A stretch of 46,111 nucleotides of DNA from Bacteroides sp. SM23_62 (GCA_001303955.1 LJUP01000007.1:1-46111), one strand, 5' to 3'; counted from the stretch's first letter, positions 32,844 to 43,682 are shown. The notes: generated by a model from the letters alone, not told the origin. Made by a program: numbers and translations.

Positions 32844-34370
32844 CTATTTGAAATGATTTCGTTCGATGATATTCAGCATTTTTTCGGTGGCCTTGATAGC
32901 GGCTTCCGTCTGGTCGGCCTCCAGTGCCTTGGTTTTGAATTCCCTGTCCTTGAATTCCCAGGTGATCACGGCTTCCACGAGGGCATCCGTTTTCCCACCC
33001 GGGGGAATGGTAACAAGGTAATCCACCAGTATGGGACGTTCCCTGTGGAGTTGTTTAGTGTAGATCTTCCACAGGGCCTTCATGAAGGCATCGTACTGTC
33101 CGTCCCCGATGCTGCTTGCCTCATAATCCTTGCCGTTGATCTCGATGATGATATTGGCAATGGGCCGCAAACCGTTGGCCAGGGTGAGGGCATAGCTCTT
33201 TACCTTGATGGGCTTTTGCAGGTCTGATCCACCGAGCACATCAGATATGATGTAGGGCAGATCCTCCGTGGTCACCGTCTCCTTTTTGTCTCCCAGTTCA
33301 ATGATCCGCTGTGTGACCTTCCTGGTGGATTCCAGATCGAGGTGGAGTCCCAGTTCCTCCAGGTTCTTCTTGATATTGGCCTTGCCTGAGGTTTTACCGA
33401 GGGCATATTTCCTGGTCCGGCCAAAACGCTCAGGCATCAATTCATTAAAATATAAATTGCTTTTGGAGTCCCCGTCAGCATGCACCCCGCAGGTCTGGGT
33501 ATAAACATTTTCTCCAATGAGAGGCTTGTTCTCGGGGACCCTGATACCGGAGAAGGATTCCACGAGACGGCTGATCTTGGTCAGTTTGGACTCATCGACA
33601 TTGTGCTCCACTTTCAGGTGATCGTTCAGGATCCCCATCACACTGGAGATGGGTACATTGCCTGCCCTTTCCCCAAGGCCGTTCACAGTTGTATGGACGC
33701 CATGCACACCAGCCCTTACAGACGCATAAACATTGGCCGTTGAGAGATCGTAATCATTATGGGCATGAAAATCAATATGCAGGCCGGGATACCTTTCCAG
33801 CATCCTGCTGCAAAACTCATAGGTCTGTTCGTAATTCAGGATCCCAAGGGTATCGGGCAGCATCAACCTTCTGATGTTTGTATCCTTCAGGGTATCTGTG
33901 AGAAAATAAACGTAGTCCGGTGAATTGATCATGCCGTTGGACCAGTCCTCCAGGTACAGGTTGGAAATGATCCCTTTGGAGGTAGCGTATTCGATGACGG
34001 ATTCAAGATCGGCCAGGTGTTCTTCGGGTGATTTGCGCAATTGCTCCCTGACATGCTTCAGGGATCCCTTGGCGAGCAGGTTGACCACTTTCCCGCCGGC
34101 CTCAAGAATCCAGTCCAGCGAGGCATTGTTGTCGATGAATCCCAGGATCTCAATGCGTTCCAGATAATTTTTTTGCCTTGCCCATTCAACAATCTTATGA
34201 ACCGCCTCAAATTCCCCTTCCGAGACATGGGCAGAGGCGATCTCTATCCGGTCCACCTTCACTTCTTCCAGCAATATCTTGGCGATATTCAGCTTCTCAG
34301 GTGCATTGAAGGAGACGCCGGAGGTTTGTTCCCCGTCACGCAGGGTGGTATCCATTATTTCCAGTTTCAT
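32844..34370 (-). CDS. Second alpha-isopropylmalate/citramalate synthase family protein
   Basis: A 508-residue DRE-TIM metallolyase. The catalytic TTLRDGEQ is at ~8-15, the metal-binding [12 protein letters not shown] at ~203, and a GLGERAGN loop follows; the C-terminal ~150 residues form a LeuA-type allosteric dimer domain ([31 protein letters not shown]). It differs from the leuA product at 36443-37939 in the substrate-selecting region ([13 protein letters not shown] in place of the [13 protein letters not shown] of true LeuA). Bacteroidota leu operons commonly hold such a second synthase, and citramalate synthase (acetyl-CoA plus pyruvate, toward isoleucine) is a plausible activity, but I cannot decide from sequence alone. 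Its start overlaps the leuD stop (ATGA). Confidence 0.85.
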   Translation of the reverse strand: MKLEIMDTTLRDGEQTSGVSFNAPEKLNIAKILLEEVKVDRIEIASAHVSEGEFEAVHKIVEWARQKNYLERIEILGFIDNNASLDWILEAGGKVVNLLAKGSLKHVREQLRKSPEEHLADLESVIEYATSKGIISNLYLEDWSNGMINSPDYVYFLTDTLKDTNIRRLMLPDTLGILNYEQTYEFCSRMLERYPGLHIDFHAHNDYDLSTANVYASVRAGVHGVHTTVNGLGERAGNVPISSVMGILNDHLKVEHNVDESKLTKISRLVESFSGIRVPENKPLIGENVYTQTCGVHADGDSKSNLYFNELMPERFGRTRKYALGKTSGKANIKKNLEELGLHLDLESTRKVTQRIIELGDKKETVTTEDLPYIISDVLGGSDLQKPIKVKSYALTLANGLRPIANIIIEINGKDYEASSIGDGQYDAFMKALWKIYTKQLHRERPILVDYLVTIPPGGKTDALVEAVITWEFKDREFKTKALEADQTEAAIKATEKMLNIIERNHFK

Positions 34371-34960
34371 GTCCTCGTGGTTTTAAATTCATATTCGGCT
34401 ACCTTGTCCAGGATACTGATCAGGTAGTCTATATCGTCATAGCCATTTTGCAGGCATTGCTTCTTGTAAGGATTGATCTCGAAATGCGCTGAATCACCGG
34501 AACTCATTATTTTGATTTCCTGGTTATCCAGGTTCACCAGGATCTCTTCCTGTGGATTGGCAGCTATTTTTCCGAGCAGCAATGACAGAAACCCGTCGGA
34601 TACCTGTACTGGCAACAGTCCATTGTTCAGGGCATTGTTTTTAAAAATATCCGCAAAAAAGCTGGATACAACAACCCTGAATCCGTAATCGACCAGTGCC
34701 CATGCTGCATGTTCCCTGCTTGAACCTGAGCCAAAATTCTTCCCGGCGACCAGGATGGATCCCCGGTAGTTGTCATTATTCAGTACAAAATCCTGCCTGG
34801 GCCGGTTATTCTCGTCGAAGCGCCAGTCCCTGAACAGGTTATCCCCGAATCCCTCCCTGTCGGTAGCTTTTAGATACCTGGCAGGAATGATCTGGTCTGT
34901 GTCTATGTTTTCAACAGGAAGCGGGACAGCCGTTGATGTAATCGTTTTGAATTTCTCCAT
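34367..34960 (-). CDS. leuD: 3-isopropylmalate dehydratase small subunit
   Basis: A 197-residue swivel-domain subunit that pairs with LeuC to isomerise 2- to 3-isopropylmalate. Diagnostic segments are [16 protein letters not shown] (~17-32), [14 protein letters not shown] (~76-89), which contacts the substrate carboxylate, and [16 protein letters not shown]. It lies 6 bp after leuC and overlaps the next gene by 4 bp (ATGA), so it is translated in the same operon. Confidence 0.96.
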   Translation of the reverse strand: MEKFKTITSTAVPLPVENIDTDQIIPARYLKATDREGFGDNLFRDWRFDENNRPRQDFVLNNDNYRGSILVAGKNFGSGSSREHAAWALVDYGFRVVVSSFFADIFKNNALNNGLLPVQVSDGFLSLLLGKIAANPQEEILVNLDNQEIKIMSSGDSAHFEINPYKKQCLQNGYDDIDYLISILDKVAEYEFKTTRT

Positions 34961-34966
34961 GATCTT

Positions 34967-36340
34967 TTAAACTAGGTGCCTTACGTCTGTTATCTTTCCA
35001 CTGAGGGCTGTGGCTGCAGCTGTCAGGGGACTGGCAAGAATGGTCCGTGATTCGGGTCCCTGCCGGCCTTCAAAATTCCGGTTGGAGGTAGACACACAAT
35101 ATTCTCCTCTGGGTACCTTGTCTTCATTCATGCCAAGGCAGGCTGAGCAGCCAGGCTGCCTGATCTCAAAACCGGCATCTTCAAGTACCTCCCTTAGTCC
35201 CTCGTCATCAATCTGCTTTTCCACCAGCTTTGATCCAGGGATGAGGTAGGCCCTGATGTTGTCAGCTTTCTGTTTCCCCCTGACAATATCCGCCACTGCC
35301 CTGAAATCCTCGATGCGGGCATTGGTACAGCTGCCGATAAAAACATAATTCACAGGCATGTCAAGCAGCAGTTCCCCCTGTTTGAGTCCCATGTAATCCA
35401 GTGCCTTCTCCTCTCCTGCCCTGCCGGGGACGGGCTGGTCAACCGGGATCCCCATGCCCGGGTTGGTTCCGTAAGTCAGCATGGGCGGTATGTCCTCCGC
35501 CTTGATTTCCAGCACTGCATCGAACACAGCATCAGGATCCGTATAAAGTTCTTTCCAGCGCTTCACTGCCTCGTCATAACCGGTATCCTGTGGTCCATAC
35601 TTCCTTCCTTTCAGGTATTCGAATGTCTTCTCATCCGGGGCGATCAATCCTCCCCTGGCACCCATTTCAATGCTCATATTACAGACCGTCATGCGGGCCT
35701 CCATGGACATATTCCTGAAGGTGGATCCGGCATATTCAACAAAATAGCCGGTCCCCCCGCCTGCTCCGAGCCGGGCGATGATGTAAAGGATGACATCCTT
35801 GGAAACAACCCCCTTTCCCAGTTCACCCTCAACGTTGATCTTCATTTTCTTCGGCTTATACTGAAGCAGGCACTGGCTGGCAAGGACCATTTCCACCTCG
35901 CTGGTGCCAATGCCAAAGGCAATGGTTCCAAAGGCACCATGCGTTGCCGTATGGCTGTCTCCGCAGACAATGGTCTGTCCGGGCTGGGTGATCCCGAGTT
36001 CCGGACCTATAATATGGACAATGCCATGATGCTCATGGTTCAGGTGAAACAATTGGATGCCATGCTCCCTGCAGTTTTCAGTCAGTCTTTCGACCTGCAG
36101 CCTGGACAGTTTTTCCTGGATGGGCATGTGCTGATCAATGGTTGGCACATTGTGATCCGGGGTGGCAAACACCCGCTCCGGACGAAACACCTTGATCCCT
36201 CTTTTCTTGAGTCCAGTGAATGCCTGTGGACTGGTAACCTCGTGGATGAAGTGCCTGTCTATATACAATACATCCGGGCCATTGGATATCGTGTCCACCA
36301 CATGCCGTTCCCAGATTTTATCAAAAAGCGTTTTGGACAT
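34967..36340 (-). CDS. leuC: 3-isopropylmalate dehydratase large subunit
   Basis: A 457-residue aconitase-superfamily protein. The three 4Fe-4S cysteines are in [15 protein letters not shown] (near 337) and [31 protein letters not shown] (near 397-400). Early motifs [18 protein letters not shown] and [12 protein letters not shown] complete the active site. The length is typical for the bacterial heterodimeric enzyme. It is followed by leuD after 6 bp and preceded by leuA after a 102-bp gap in which I see no gene. Confidence 0.96.
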   Translation of the reverse strand: MSKTLFDKIWERHVVDTISNGPDVLYIDRHFIHEVTSPQAFTGLKKRGIKVFRPERVFATPDHNVPTIDQHMPIQEKLSRLQVERLTENCREHGIQLFHLNHEHHGIVHIIGPELGITQPGQTIVCGDSHTATHGAFGTIAFGIGTSEVEMVLASQCLLQYKPKKMKINVEGELGKGVVSKDVILYIIARLGAGGGTGYFVEYAGSTFRNMSMEARMTVCNMSIEMGARGGLIAPDEKTFEYLKGRKYGPQDTGYDEAVKRWKELYTDPDAVFDAVLEIKAEDIPPMLTYGTNPGMGIPVDQPVPGRAGEEKALDYMGLKQGELLLDMPVNYVFIGSCTNARIEDFRAVADIVRGKQKADNIRAYLIPGSKLVEKQIDDEGLREVLEDAGFEIRQPGCSACLGMNEDKVPRGEYCVSTSNRNFEGRQGPESRTILASPLTAAATALSGKITDVRHLV

Positions 36341-36442
36341 ATTATTAATAAAAGATTTAAAGATCTGAATATTTCAAATTACAAAGATAAGGTAAAAACG
36401 GTTGAATATTCGGTGGCAGGGAATAATTCCTGAGGATCCCGG

Positions 36443-37939
36443 TCAGACGATCTGTGCCAGGGCATCAACGAAAGCTTCCACAGATGCTGTGACAATATCA
36501 GTGTTGGCAGAAAATCCATAATAAGTACTTCCCTTGTGCTGTACCTGCACATGTACCTTTCCAAGGTCGTCACTTCCCCTGGTAATTGCCTGGATAAGGA
36601 ATTCCTCGAGCCGCACTTTCTTGTTTACCATTTTCTTCACGGCTGTGAATGCAGCATCAATGGGCCCGTTACCGGTGGCAGTTTCCAGAAATGATTCACC
36701 CTGTATTTGAAGTCCCACAGTGGCAGACGGGATAGAGTTTAGTCCACAGGTAACCTGGAGGATCTTAACTTCAATGTTCCTTGGGCCACGTTTTTCTTTT
36801 CCTACCAGAACCTTAAGATCTTCATCATTGACCTCCTTCTTTTTATCCGCTACACTGAGGAACTCTTCGTATAAATGATCCAGCTTAGCCTTGCTAAGTT
36901 TGTAACCAAGCCTTTCCACCCGATGTTTCAATGCAGCTCTCCCGCTGCGTGCGGTCAGCAAAATAGAGGATTCATTGATCCCGACAGACCTCGGGTCAAT
37001 GATCTCATAATTCTCCCTTCTTTTAAGAACGCCGTCCTGGTGGATTCCTGATGAATGTGCGAAAGCATTCCTTCCGACAATGGCCTTGTTGGGCTGAACA
37101 GGCATGCGCATCAGTGTGGATACCAGGCGGGAGGTTCTGTATATTCGTTTGGGATTAACATCTGTATATAACCTCAGGTGTCTGCGGCTCTTAATGGTCA
37201 TCACGACTTCCTCAAGGGATGTGTTCCCGGCCCTTTCCCCTATTCCGTTCATGGTCACTTCGACTTGCCTGGCTCCGTTGATCACACCTGTGATGGTATT
37301 GGCGGTCGCCATGCCCAGGTCATTATGGCAATGTGTGGAAATGATGGCATCATCAATATTTTCCACATGGTCTTTCAGGTATTTTATCTTGGCACCAAAT
37401 TCTTCCGGCAGCGTATATCCTGTGGTATCAGGAATATTTACGACAGTAGCTCCGGCTTTGATCACTGCCTGGATCACCTTTGCCAGGTACTTGTTTTCTG
37501 TCCGGCCGGCATCCTCCGCATAGAATTCAACATCGTCCACAAAACTTTTGGCATACTTGACGGCTTCCACAGCCCGTTCCAGGATCTCATCCGGATTTGA
37601 GTTAAGTTTATAATTGATATGGTAATAGGAAGTGCCAATACCGGTGTGAATTCTTGGACGGGTGGCATATTGAAGTGCTTCGGCCGCCACCTCTATATCT
37701 TTCTTTACGGCACGTGTAAGACCGCAAATTACCGGTTCCTTCACTACCTTTGAGATTTCCATTACAGAGTTGAAATCCCCCGGACTCGAAATCGGAAATC
37801 CTGCTTCAATGATATCCACACCTAGGCTCTCAAGTTCTTTGGCAACTTCGATCTTCTCAATTGTATTTAACTGACATCCTGGAACTTGCTCGCCATCCCT
37901 CAGGGTGGTATCAAAAACATATACCTTTTCCTTATTCAT
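36443..37939 (-). CDS. leuA: 2-isopropylmalate synthase
   Basis: A 498-residue enzyme that condenses acetyl-CoA with 2-oxoisovalerate, the committed step to leucine. [11 protein letters not shown] is at ~11-21 with the catalytic Arg and the metal Asp, [14 protein letters not shown] (~40-53) is the leucine-type substrate loop, and [15 protein letters not shown] carries the metal His pair. The C-terminal domain ([25 protein letters not shown]) is the leucine-feedback regulatory dimer. It is first in the leu cluster. The 170 bp before it hold AT-rich promoter-like DNA but no leader peptide I can identify. Confidence 0.95.
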   Translation of the reverse strand: MNKEKVYVFDTTLRDGEQVPGCQLNTIEKIEVAKELESLGVDIIEAGFPISSPGDFNSVMEISKVVKEPVICGLTRAVKKDIEVAAEALQYATRPRIHTGIGTSYYHINYKLNSNPDEILERAVEAVKYAKSFVDDVEFYAEDAGRTENKYLAKVIQAVIKAGATVVNIPDTTGYTLPEEFGAKIKYLKDHVENIDDAIISTHCHNDLGMATANTITGVINGARQVEVTMNGIGERAGNTSLEEVVMTIKSRRHLRLYTDVNPKRIYRTSRLVSTLMRMPVQPNKAIVGRNAFAHSSGIHQDGVLKRRENYEIIDPRSVGINESSILLTARSGRAALKHRVERLGYKLSKAKLDHLYEEFLSVADKKKEVNDEDLKVLVGKEKRGPRNIEVKILQVTCGLNSIPSATVGLQIQGESFLETATGNGPIDAAFTAVKKMVNKKVRLEEFLIQAITRGSDDLGKVHVQVQHKGSTYYGFSANTDIVTASVEAFVDALAQIV

Positions 37940-38110
37940 GACCTGACATTTTTGTGTGGGATAATTATTAATTGGAAATACAAAAGAAGTAAATAATTAT
38001 GAATTATGCTATCTAACATAAACATATTTAGCTGCACTGCGGCTTGTTCCCTGTCCTGTAAGTGGAACTCTCCCGGAATAGCAGATCAGCCGTGGATATC
38101 CTTTACCTGG

Positions 38111-38620
38111 TTACTTGAACTCAAGTTTTAGCTTCTCAACCCAGCCATTCACGCGATCCTTGTTTTTGCTTCCCTGGGTTTCAAAATCAATGCCCAGTCC
38201 TATGAACTGGTCCCCTCTCTCAGCCCGAGAAGATTCGTAGGAATATCCTTCAGTAGATGTAAATCCGACCAGTCTGGCACCCTGTGCTTCCAGTATCTCG
38301 CCAAGGATTCCCATGCCATCCAGGAAGTTTTCAGGATACCCCTTCTGGTCGCCCAGGCCGAACAGGGCAACCCGCTTACCCTTAAGGTCCATGTCTTCAA
38401 GTTCCGGAATGAATTCATCCCAGTGGTTGGGCAGTTCACCGTCAAACCAGGTTGCGGTTCCACAGATCAGGTTGTCATATTGCAAAAACTCTTCAGGTGT
38501 GACTTCCTCTATGTTTAACAGTTTAACGTCGGCATCCTTCCCGAAAGCCTCCTTGATGCGTTTGGCGATCTTGCCGGTTTTCTGTGTATTAAAGCTATAA
38601 ACGATGGCTGTTTTTTGCAT
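38111..38620 (-). CDS. fldA: Flavodoxin
   Basis: A 169-residue long-chain flavodoxin carrying FMN as a one- or low-potential electron carrier. The FMN phosphate loop is SFNTQKTGKIAKRI (~9-22), the flavin-stacking loop includes GTATWFDGELPNHWDEF (~54-70), and FGLGDQKGYPENFLDGMG (~87-104) is the third flavin-contact region with the long-chain insertion after ~115. It begins 13 bp after the fused E1 gene on the same strand and so is probably in its operon, an uncommon pairing. Confidence 0.94.
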   Translation of the reverse strand: MQKTAIVYSFNTQKTGKIAKRIKEAFGKDADVKLLNIEEVTPEEFLQYDNLICGTATWFDGELPNHWDEFIPELEDMDLKGKRVALFGLGDQKGYPENFLDGMGILGEILEAQGARLVGFTSTEGYSYESSRAERGDQFIGLGIDFETQGSKNKDRVNGWVEKLKLEFK

Positions 38621-38633
38621 GGTTCGGTAAGAT

Positions 38634-40676
38634 TTAATATTGCAGCAGGTCCCTGGCAGCAGTCAGGATTTTTTCAGTATTTGGGAGAATGGCAGCTTCC
38701 AGGATCCGGTTAAAGCCCACGGGGGTAAAAGTGGATCCTACCCTTTTGACAGGACCATCAAGGTATTCGAAAGCTTCATCAGTGATCTGGGCAGCCAGTT
38801 CAGCACCGAAACCTGAAAAAACCTTGTCTTCGTGCACAATCAGGACTTTCCCTGTTTTTTTCACCGAGGCCAGTATGGTTTCCTTATCCAGCGGGATCAG
38901 AGACCGGAGATCAATAACCTCGACACTGGCCCCGTCTTCCTCGTACAGCTTATGGGCAGCCTCCAGGCACATGTGGCTTGTATTGCCGTAGGTGATCATG
39001 CTCAGGTCCTCCCCTTCCCTGCGGATCCGTGCCTTTCCGAAGGGTACCTCAAAATCATCGGGCACAGGTGTGGCGGCTTTGGGGGAATTGTACAGCGCCT
39101 TGGGCTCCATATAGAAATTCAGTCCCCTTGAACGCATACAGGTACGCAGTAAACCTGCCGCATCATCGGCAAAGGACGGATAAACCACCCTGACACCCGG
39201 AAATGTGGTAATGGCCCCTTCAATGGTCTGTGAATGATACAGTCCGCCTCCGATATATCCACCGGAAGCCAGCCTGATGGTGACATTGGGCGAGTACTGT
39301 CCCTTGCTGCGCCAGTATTCATGTGTTGTTTCAACAAATGCCTCCATGGCAGGCCAAAAATAATCGGCAAATTCCGCACCCTCGGCAACGATCCGTACCT
39401 TATCATTGAAGCGGCTCATGCCATTGGCTGTCCCGACAATAAAATCCTCCGCGATGGGAGCATTGAATACACGCTCCTTGCCGAATTCCTTCTGCATTCC
39501 CTTGGTCACATTGAAAACACCGCCCTTTTCCTTATGCGCGACATCCTGTCCCCATATAAAGGTATCAGGATTATGCCGGAATTCAGCCTTCAGGGTTTCG
39601 TTCAGGGCCTGGATCAGTTTAATTGGCGTTCCATCATGCTGGTGTATCCCGTCGGTATATTTTTCGGGTACATATGGTTCGGGAATTACAAAATCATGAA
39701 TGGATTCCGGGGAAGGATCCGGTGCGGCCATGCCGGCCTTGTGCGCCTTCTTGACAACCTCCTTCATTTCATCCTCGATGGCGGTCAGCTCTTCATCTGT
39801 AAATCTTTGATAGCGTAACAACAGCCGGCGGTATTTTGCCAGCGGATCGTACTGCTTCACATAGTTCAGTTCATAATCATCCCTGTACAAATCATGTGCA
39901 TCTGAGTTGGAATGGGAATGGATCCTCACGCAGTTGGCCTGCACAATCACGGGCTCTTCATGCTCCTCAATATGCTGGCGGGCTTCCACAAGGGCATTCA
40001 TTGAATCGAATACATCCTTGCCATTGCAATGAATGATCTTCAGGTTCTTGAAACCGGAAAAATTATCCGCCACTTTCCGCCGGGCGGTCTGGTCTTTTTT
40101 AGGGACCGATATCCCGTATCCGTTATCCTGGATGACAAATAGAACGGGAAGCTTTTCATTGGACGCGCCATTGATGGCCTCGTACACATAACCTTCAGAA
40201 ACGGATGATTCTCCCTGGGAGCAGATGGAGATCCCGGGCGTCTTGTATTTCTTCATGGCCCGGCCCACGCCAACGGCATGCAATGAATGGTTTCCCGTGG
40301 ATGAGGAGACATTGTGAACGTTCCATTCGGGCTTGGCAAAGTGATTCGACATATGCCGCCCGCCACCGGCCACATCCACGTCCTTCGATATCCCGTTATA
40401 AATGATCTCTTCAGCCGTCAGACCGGCTGAGATTGCTGTCAGCATATCACGGTAATAAGGAAACAAATGGTCCGTTTCCCGGTTAAAGACCTGCCCGATG
40501 GCCAATTGTATCCCGTCATGGCCTGCGTAAGGTGCATGATAGGACCAGCCAATGGCCTGTTTCAGATAATTTGGCGCCCTGTCATCCAGTAAGCGGCCAA
40601 GGGTCATCAGGCGGAACCAATGCTCTAGCGTTTCTTTATCTGTCGTCTTTATGCCGTATTTTCTTTCTTTGCTCAT
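38634..40676 (-). CDS. 2-oxo acid dehydrogenase E1, fused alpha and beta subunits
   Basis: A 680-residue thiamine diphosphate enzyme with both E1 subunits in one chain. The alpha part (1-~330) has AGHDGIQLAIG and the ThDP/Mg motif beginning GESSVSEGYVYEA and ending QDNGYGIS (~173-205). The beta part (~350-680) has IWGQDVAHKEKGGVFNVT, NAPIAEDFIVGTANGMS and ASGGYIGGGLYHSQTIEG. It decarboxylates a 2-oxo acid and acylates the lipoyl group of E2. Fused E1 of this kind in Bacteroidota is usually annotated as branched-chain 2-oxoisovalerate dehydrogenase, though pyruvate is possible. The E2 gene ends 6 bp upstream. No E3 gene is adjacent. Confidence 0.9.
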   Translation of the reverse strand: MSKERKYGIKTTDKETLEHWFRLMTLGRLLDDRAPNYLKQAIGWSYHAPYAGHDGIQLAIGQVFNRETDHLFPYYRDMLTAISAGLTAEEIIYNGISKDVDVAGGGRHMSNHFAKPEWNVHNVSSSTGNHSLHAVGVGRAMKKYKTPGISICSQGESSVSEGYVYEAINGASNEKLPVLFVIQDNGYGISVPKKDQTARRKVADNFSGFKNLKIIHCNGKDVFDSMNALVEARQHIEEHEEPVIVQANCVRIHSHSNSDAHDLYRDDYELNYVKQYDPLAKYRRLLLRYQRFTDEELTAIEDEMKEVVKKAHKAGMAAPDPSPESIHDFVIPEPYVPEKYTDGIHQHDGTPIKLIQALNETLKAEFRHNPDTFIWGQDVAHKEKGGVFNVTKGMQKEFGKERVFNAPIAEDFIVGTANGMSRFNDKVRIVAEGAEFADYFWPAMEAFVETTHEYWRSKGQYSPNVTIRLASGGYIGGGLYHSQTIEGAITTFPGVRVVYPSFADDAAGLLRTCMRSRGLNFYMEPKALYNSPKAATPVPDDFEVPFGKARIRREGEDLSMITYGNTSHMCLEAAHKLYEEDGASVEVIDLRSLIPLDKETILASVKKTGKVLIVHEDKVFSGFGAELAAQITDEAFEYLDGPVKRVGSTFTPVGFNRILEAAILPNTEKILTAARDLLQY

Positions 40677-40682
40677 AATCTG

Positions 40683-42032
40683 TCAAATTACCTTATCGCC
40701 ATCAAAATTTTCAAGGTAGTCGGCAAGCTTCCTGAGGAATGCACCCCCATAGGCCCCGTCAATGATCCTGTGATCGTAGGTCAGGGAGAGGAACATCTTA
40801 TGTCTGATCCCGATGACATCGCCGGTAGATGTTTCAATAACCGTAGGTTTCTTTTCCACCGTTCCGATAGCCAGGATGGCCACCTGTGGCTGGTTGATGA
40901 TGGGTGTTCCCATTACATTCCGGAAAGTACCGAAATTGGAAATGGTGAAGGTCCCTCCCTGGATATCATCCGGATTCAACTTGTTGTTCCTGGCAGCATC
41001 GGCCATCTTGTTCAGGGCCTTGGTCAAACCAAGCAGGTTGAGTGAATCTGCCCGTTTGATGACAGGTACGATCAGGTTGCCAGAGGGCAGGGCCACGGCA
41101 ATGCCCAGGTTGATATCTTTTTTCAGGATGATCTTATCCCCGTCCACCGAGGCATTGATCATGGGAAAGTCTTTCAGGGCCTGGATAATGGCCTCCATGA
41201 ATACGGGAAGGTAGGTGATCTTCTCCCCTTCCCTCTTTTGAAAATCATCCTTCACCCTGTTCCTCCACAGTACAATATCTGTCACATCAGCTTCAAGCAT
41301 ATTGGTAACATGTGCGGATGTCTGCTTGGACATGATCATGTGGTCAGCGATCAATTTACGCATCCGGTCCATCTCAATGATCTCATCCTCAGCACTGACC
41401 GAGGCTGAGACTTTGGGTTTCTCTGGTGCGGTTGCCGGACCGGCTGGCCTTGAAACAGCGGGCCCGGATACGGGTTTTGCAGCAGGGGATGTCCTTGCCT
41501 TTAAATAGTCAACTATATCTTTTTTCTGTACCCTGCCGTTTCTGCCACTGCCCTGTATAGCCTCAAGTTCTTCCATGGAAACCCCTTCCTCCCTGGCAAT
41601 GGTAAGCACCAGCGGGGAATAGAAACGTCCTGATCCACCTGTTTTTTCAACCTCCTGAGAAGGAATTACCCCAACTGAATCCCGGGCCTCCGTCATATCA
41701 CTAATGGGACGCTTAACTTCAACTGTTTCTTCTTTATCCTTAACATCTTCTGAAGGCATCCCGGGTTTCTCGTCCGCGACCACATCACCTCCGCTTGTAT
41801 CAATGACTGCTATAATGGTTCCTACCGGGACTGTCTGGTCCTGTTCGTAATGTATCTTTACAACGGTTCCGGAAACCGGACTGGGGATCTCTGAATCAAC
41901 TTTATCTGTGGCTATCTCAAGCAACACATCATCATCTTCGATCTTGTCACCCACCTTCACAAACCATTTGGTTATCGTTGCTTCCTCGATGCTTTCGCCC
42001 AGTTTGGGCATCAGAAGTTCAAATTGTGCCAT
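40683..42032 (-). CDS. Dihydrolipoamide acyltransferase (E2)
   Basis: A 449-residue E2 core protein. One lipoyl domain (1-~80) has the lipoylated Lys44 in EIATDKVDSEIPSP. A charged linker follows, then the peripheral subunit-binding domain (~137-178, SPLVLTIAREEGVSMEELEAI then GSGRNGRVQKKDIVDYL), a Pro/Ala linker, and the catalytic domain (~215-449) with DHRIIDGAYGG (His421, Asp425). It moves the acyl group from E1 to CoA. It is the first gene of the E2-E1-flavodoxin group. The substrate (branched-chain or pyruvate) follows that of E1. Confidence 0.93.
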   Translation of the reverse strand: MAQFELLMPKLGESIEEATITKWFVKVGDKIEDDDVLLEIATDKVDSEIPSPVSGTVVKIHYEQDQTVPVGTIIAVIDTSGGDVVADEKPGMPSEDVKDKEETVEVKRPISDMTEARDSVGVIPSQEVEKTGGSGRFYSPLVLTIAREEGVSMEELEAIQGSGRNGRVQKKDIVDYLKARTSPAAKPVSGPAVSRPAGPATAPEKPKVSASVSAEDEIIEMDRMRKLIADHMIMSKQTSAHVTNMLEADVTDIVLWRNRVKDDFQKREGEKITYLPVFMEAIIQALKDFPMINASVDGDKIILKKDINLGIAVALPSGNLIVPVIKRADSLNLLGLTKALNKMADAARNNKLNPDDIQGGTFTISNFGTFRNVMGTPIINQPQVAILAIGTVEKKPTVIETSTGDVIGIRHKMFLSLTYDHRIIDGAYGGAFLRKLADYLENFDGDKVI

Positions 42033-42144
42033 TTTTACTGGTTCTTAATGCGCTGCAAATATAAGAAACTTCTATCAATTTATATCCGGTCTAAATAGCT
42101 ATTGACCCCCTGTAACATGCTTCACCTGACAAATGGTTCGATTC

Positions 42145-42245
42145 CAGGTGGTACCACATCCTTTTGTCGAAAATCCCTGTAGACTGATGATCTACAGGGA
42201 TTTATTTTTGGCTGTTGATGATTTCGTTGATGAATTTGAAATTCG
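42145..42245. repeat. Dispersed 101-bp repeat, copy A
   Basis: It aligns without gaps to copy C (84 of 101 bases by eye) and less closely to copy B. It contains CAGGTGGTACCAC at the left, a perfect 13-bp hairpin with a 7-base loop (42171-42203), then a T-rich stretch and a tail reading TTGATGATTTCGTTGATGAA. It ends 46 bp before the stop codon of the minus-strand gene at 42292, with weaker similarity between copies continuing into that gap. Confidence 0.8.
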
Positions 42246-42291
42246 CGAAACACTAATTCAGAATGGCCTAGCTTTATAGGAAAATGACATG

Positions 42292-43503
42292 CTACTCCAG
42301 ATAAATTACTTTTGTTTTGTTTGGAACCTCTACCAAATTTTCATAGAATTCTACAATGATGCTGTCCGATCCGGTAGGATTAATTGTATCGTTTCCGGAA
42401 CTATATTCAAATTGAATTATCAGATCACATGTTTTCCCGGATTCAATTGAAGTAAAAATTTGTGATTTATCAGTATAATTATACTGTGATACTTTCCAGT
42501 TCACAGGTCCATTAGGTGCAAACTGATAATACCACATACCTCCTCGAAGTATTATTTCTAGGCTGACACCAATTGGCAAGTTTGCAGCTAAACTATAATC
42601 ATGATTAGTTTTGAAGTTTGATTTACCATCAAAGAGTATATTCTCCCCATAATCACTGTATTCAGGATATTCTATTGATGAGGTAAATTCAAAATCACTG
42701 CTATCCTGAAATAATTTCACATATTTTTCAAAATCAGGGATTATTGCAGTCACGCCCAATTCCTCATACCTGTATTCCAGATTTTCTCTGATCTTTGGCA
42801 TATTCAATAATTTTGCATGGTTTATTAAATCTGTTCCCAGAACTGAACTATTTAATTCACCATCTTCTCTAATATCAGTGCTAATGTTTGCTATTAGTTC
42901 CGCTAGTTCAGCAACAGTTCTGTATCCATGAAGGATTACCGAAATTGCCAGGAGGATAGCATTATCATCACCATCTTTTGAAATATCCAATAATTCAGAT
43001 TCATTTATATCTGTTTTTTCAATTTCGAAAATTTTTAATATTTCTGCTTGAGCTTGTTTTTTAGCCTCACTAAAAGTACTTCCACCTGAGATTAAATATT
43101 CTACTCTTCCTTTTTCCAGGCTTGACAGAACATTAACATTTAAAGTGGTTTTGTCTGAAATATTCGATAACGCAAAAAGCGTTAACTGAGCAGTTGAATT
43201 TTCGTTGTTGATCTCATTGAAATAAAAGCCATCTGCCTTCAGTTCAACAAACTCAGAGGATAATTCGATATTTTTAATCTCGAAGGTGCCTCTATTATCT
43301 AGTATCTGTGTAGAGAAGGTCCTGCCGGAGGGTATCACCTCATCTGATAATTCAGAAATCGTGATGGCTGTACCGTTTAAGTAAGGCCCTTTTTGAACAT
43401 AACCTTTTACGTTATCTATCAACAGATTACCCTGGTCTTCTTTCTCACATGATGATATGATTAGCAGCATTCCAAGAATTGGAAGTAACCAAATCGATTT
43501 CAT
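42292..43503 (-). CDS. Hypothetical lipoprotein
   Basis: A 403-residue lipoprotein with lipidation at Cys19 (LLIISSC). Residues ~30-100 look like a beta-sandwich of the regulatory/adhesin kind (VKGYVQKGPYLNGTAITISEL, GTFEIKNIELSSEFVELKADGFYFNEI). The region ~105-250 is helical (FALSNISDKTTLNVNVLSSLEKGRVEYL, EAKKQAQAEILKIFEI) and resembles the pattern in several uncharacterised Bacteroidota lipoproteins. The C-terminal ~110 residues are again beta-rich. I know no function. The gene is AT-rich and bracketed by repeat copies A and B, consistent with accessory DNA. Confidence 0.75.
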   Translation of the reverse strand: MKSIWLLPILGMLLIISSCEKEDQGNLLIDNVKGYVQKGPYLNGTAITISELSDEVIPSGRTFSTQILDNRGTFEIKNIELSSEFVELKADGFYFNEINNENSTAQLTLFALSNISDKTTLNVNVLSSLEKGRVEYLISGGSTFSEAKKQAQAEILKIFEIEKTDINESELLDISKDGDDNAILLAISVILHGYRTVAELAELIANISTDIREDGELNSSVLGTDLINHAKLLNMPKIRENLEYRYEELGVTAIIPDFEKYVKLFQDSSDFEFTSSIEYPEYSDYGENILFDGKSNFKTNHDYSLAANLPIGVSLEIILRGGMWYYQFAPNGPVNWKVSQYNYTDKSQIFTSIESGKTCDLIIQFEYSSGNDTINPTGSDSIIVEFYENLVEVPNKTKVIYLE

Positions 43504-43581
43504 TTTATGGAGTTTTTATATTAAGTTATAAGTCACAAAAACTATGCTAAACTATGATGACTTAACCTTTTTTGTGGGCTG

Positions 43582-43682
43582 GTTACAGTTCTATATCCTT
43601 ATACCGAAAATCCTTGTAGACTAATTTGCTACAGAGATTTTCTTTTTAGCGGTAATGAATTCGTTTATGTATTTGGCAATCG
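43582..43682. repeat. Dispersed 101-bp repeat, copy B (diverged)
   Basis: It aligns gaplessly with copies A and C. The hairpin at 43608-43640 matches A in 27 of 33 bases and keeps a stem with one mismatch, and the tail (AATGAATTCGTTTATG) matches in about two thirds of positions. The left third is the most diverged. It lies between the 42292-43503 and 43749-44195 genes. Confidence 0.65.

Noticed and set aside
42131-42160. tRNA-like GGTTCGATTCC T-loop followed by GGTACCAC near repeat copy A
   Set aside because: The T-stem pairs only in three of five positions, and no D-arm, anticodon arm or acceptor 5' strand can be found upstream.
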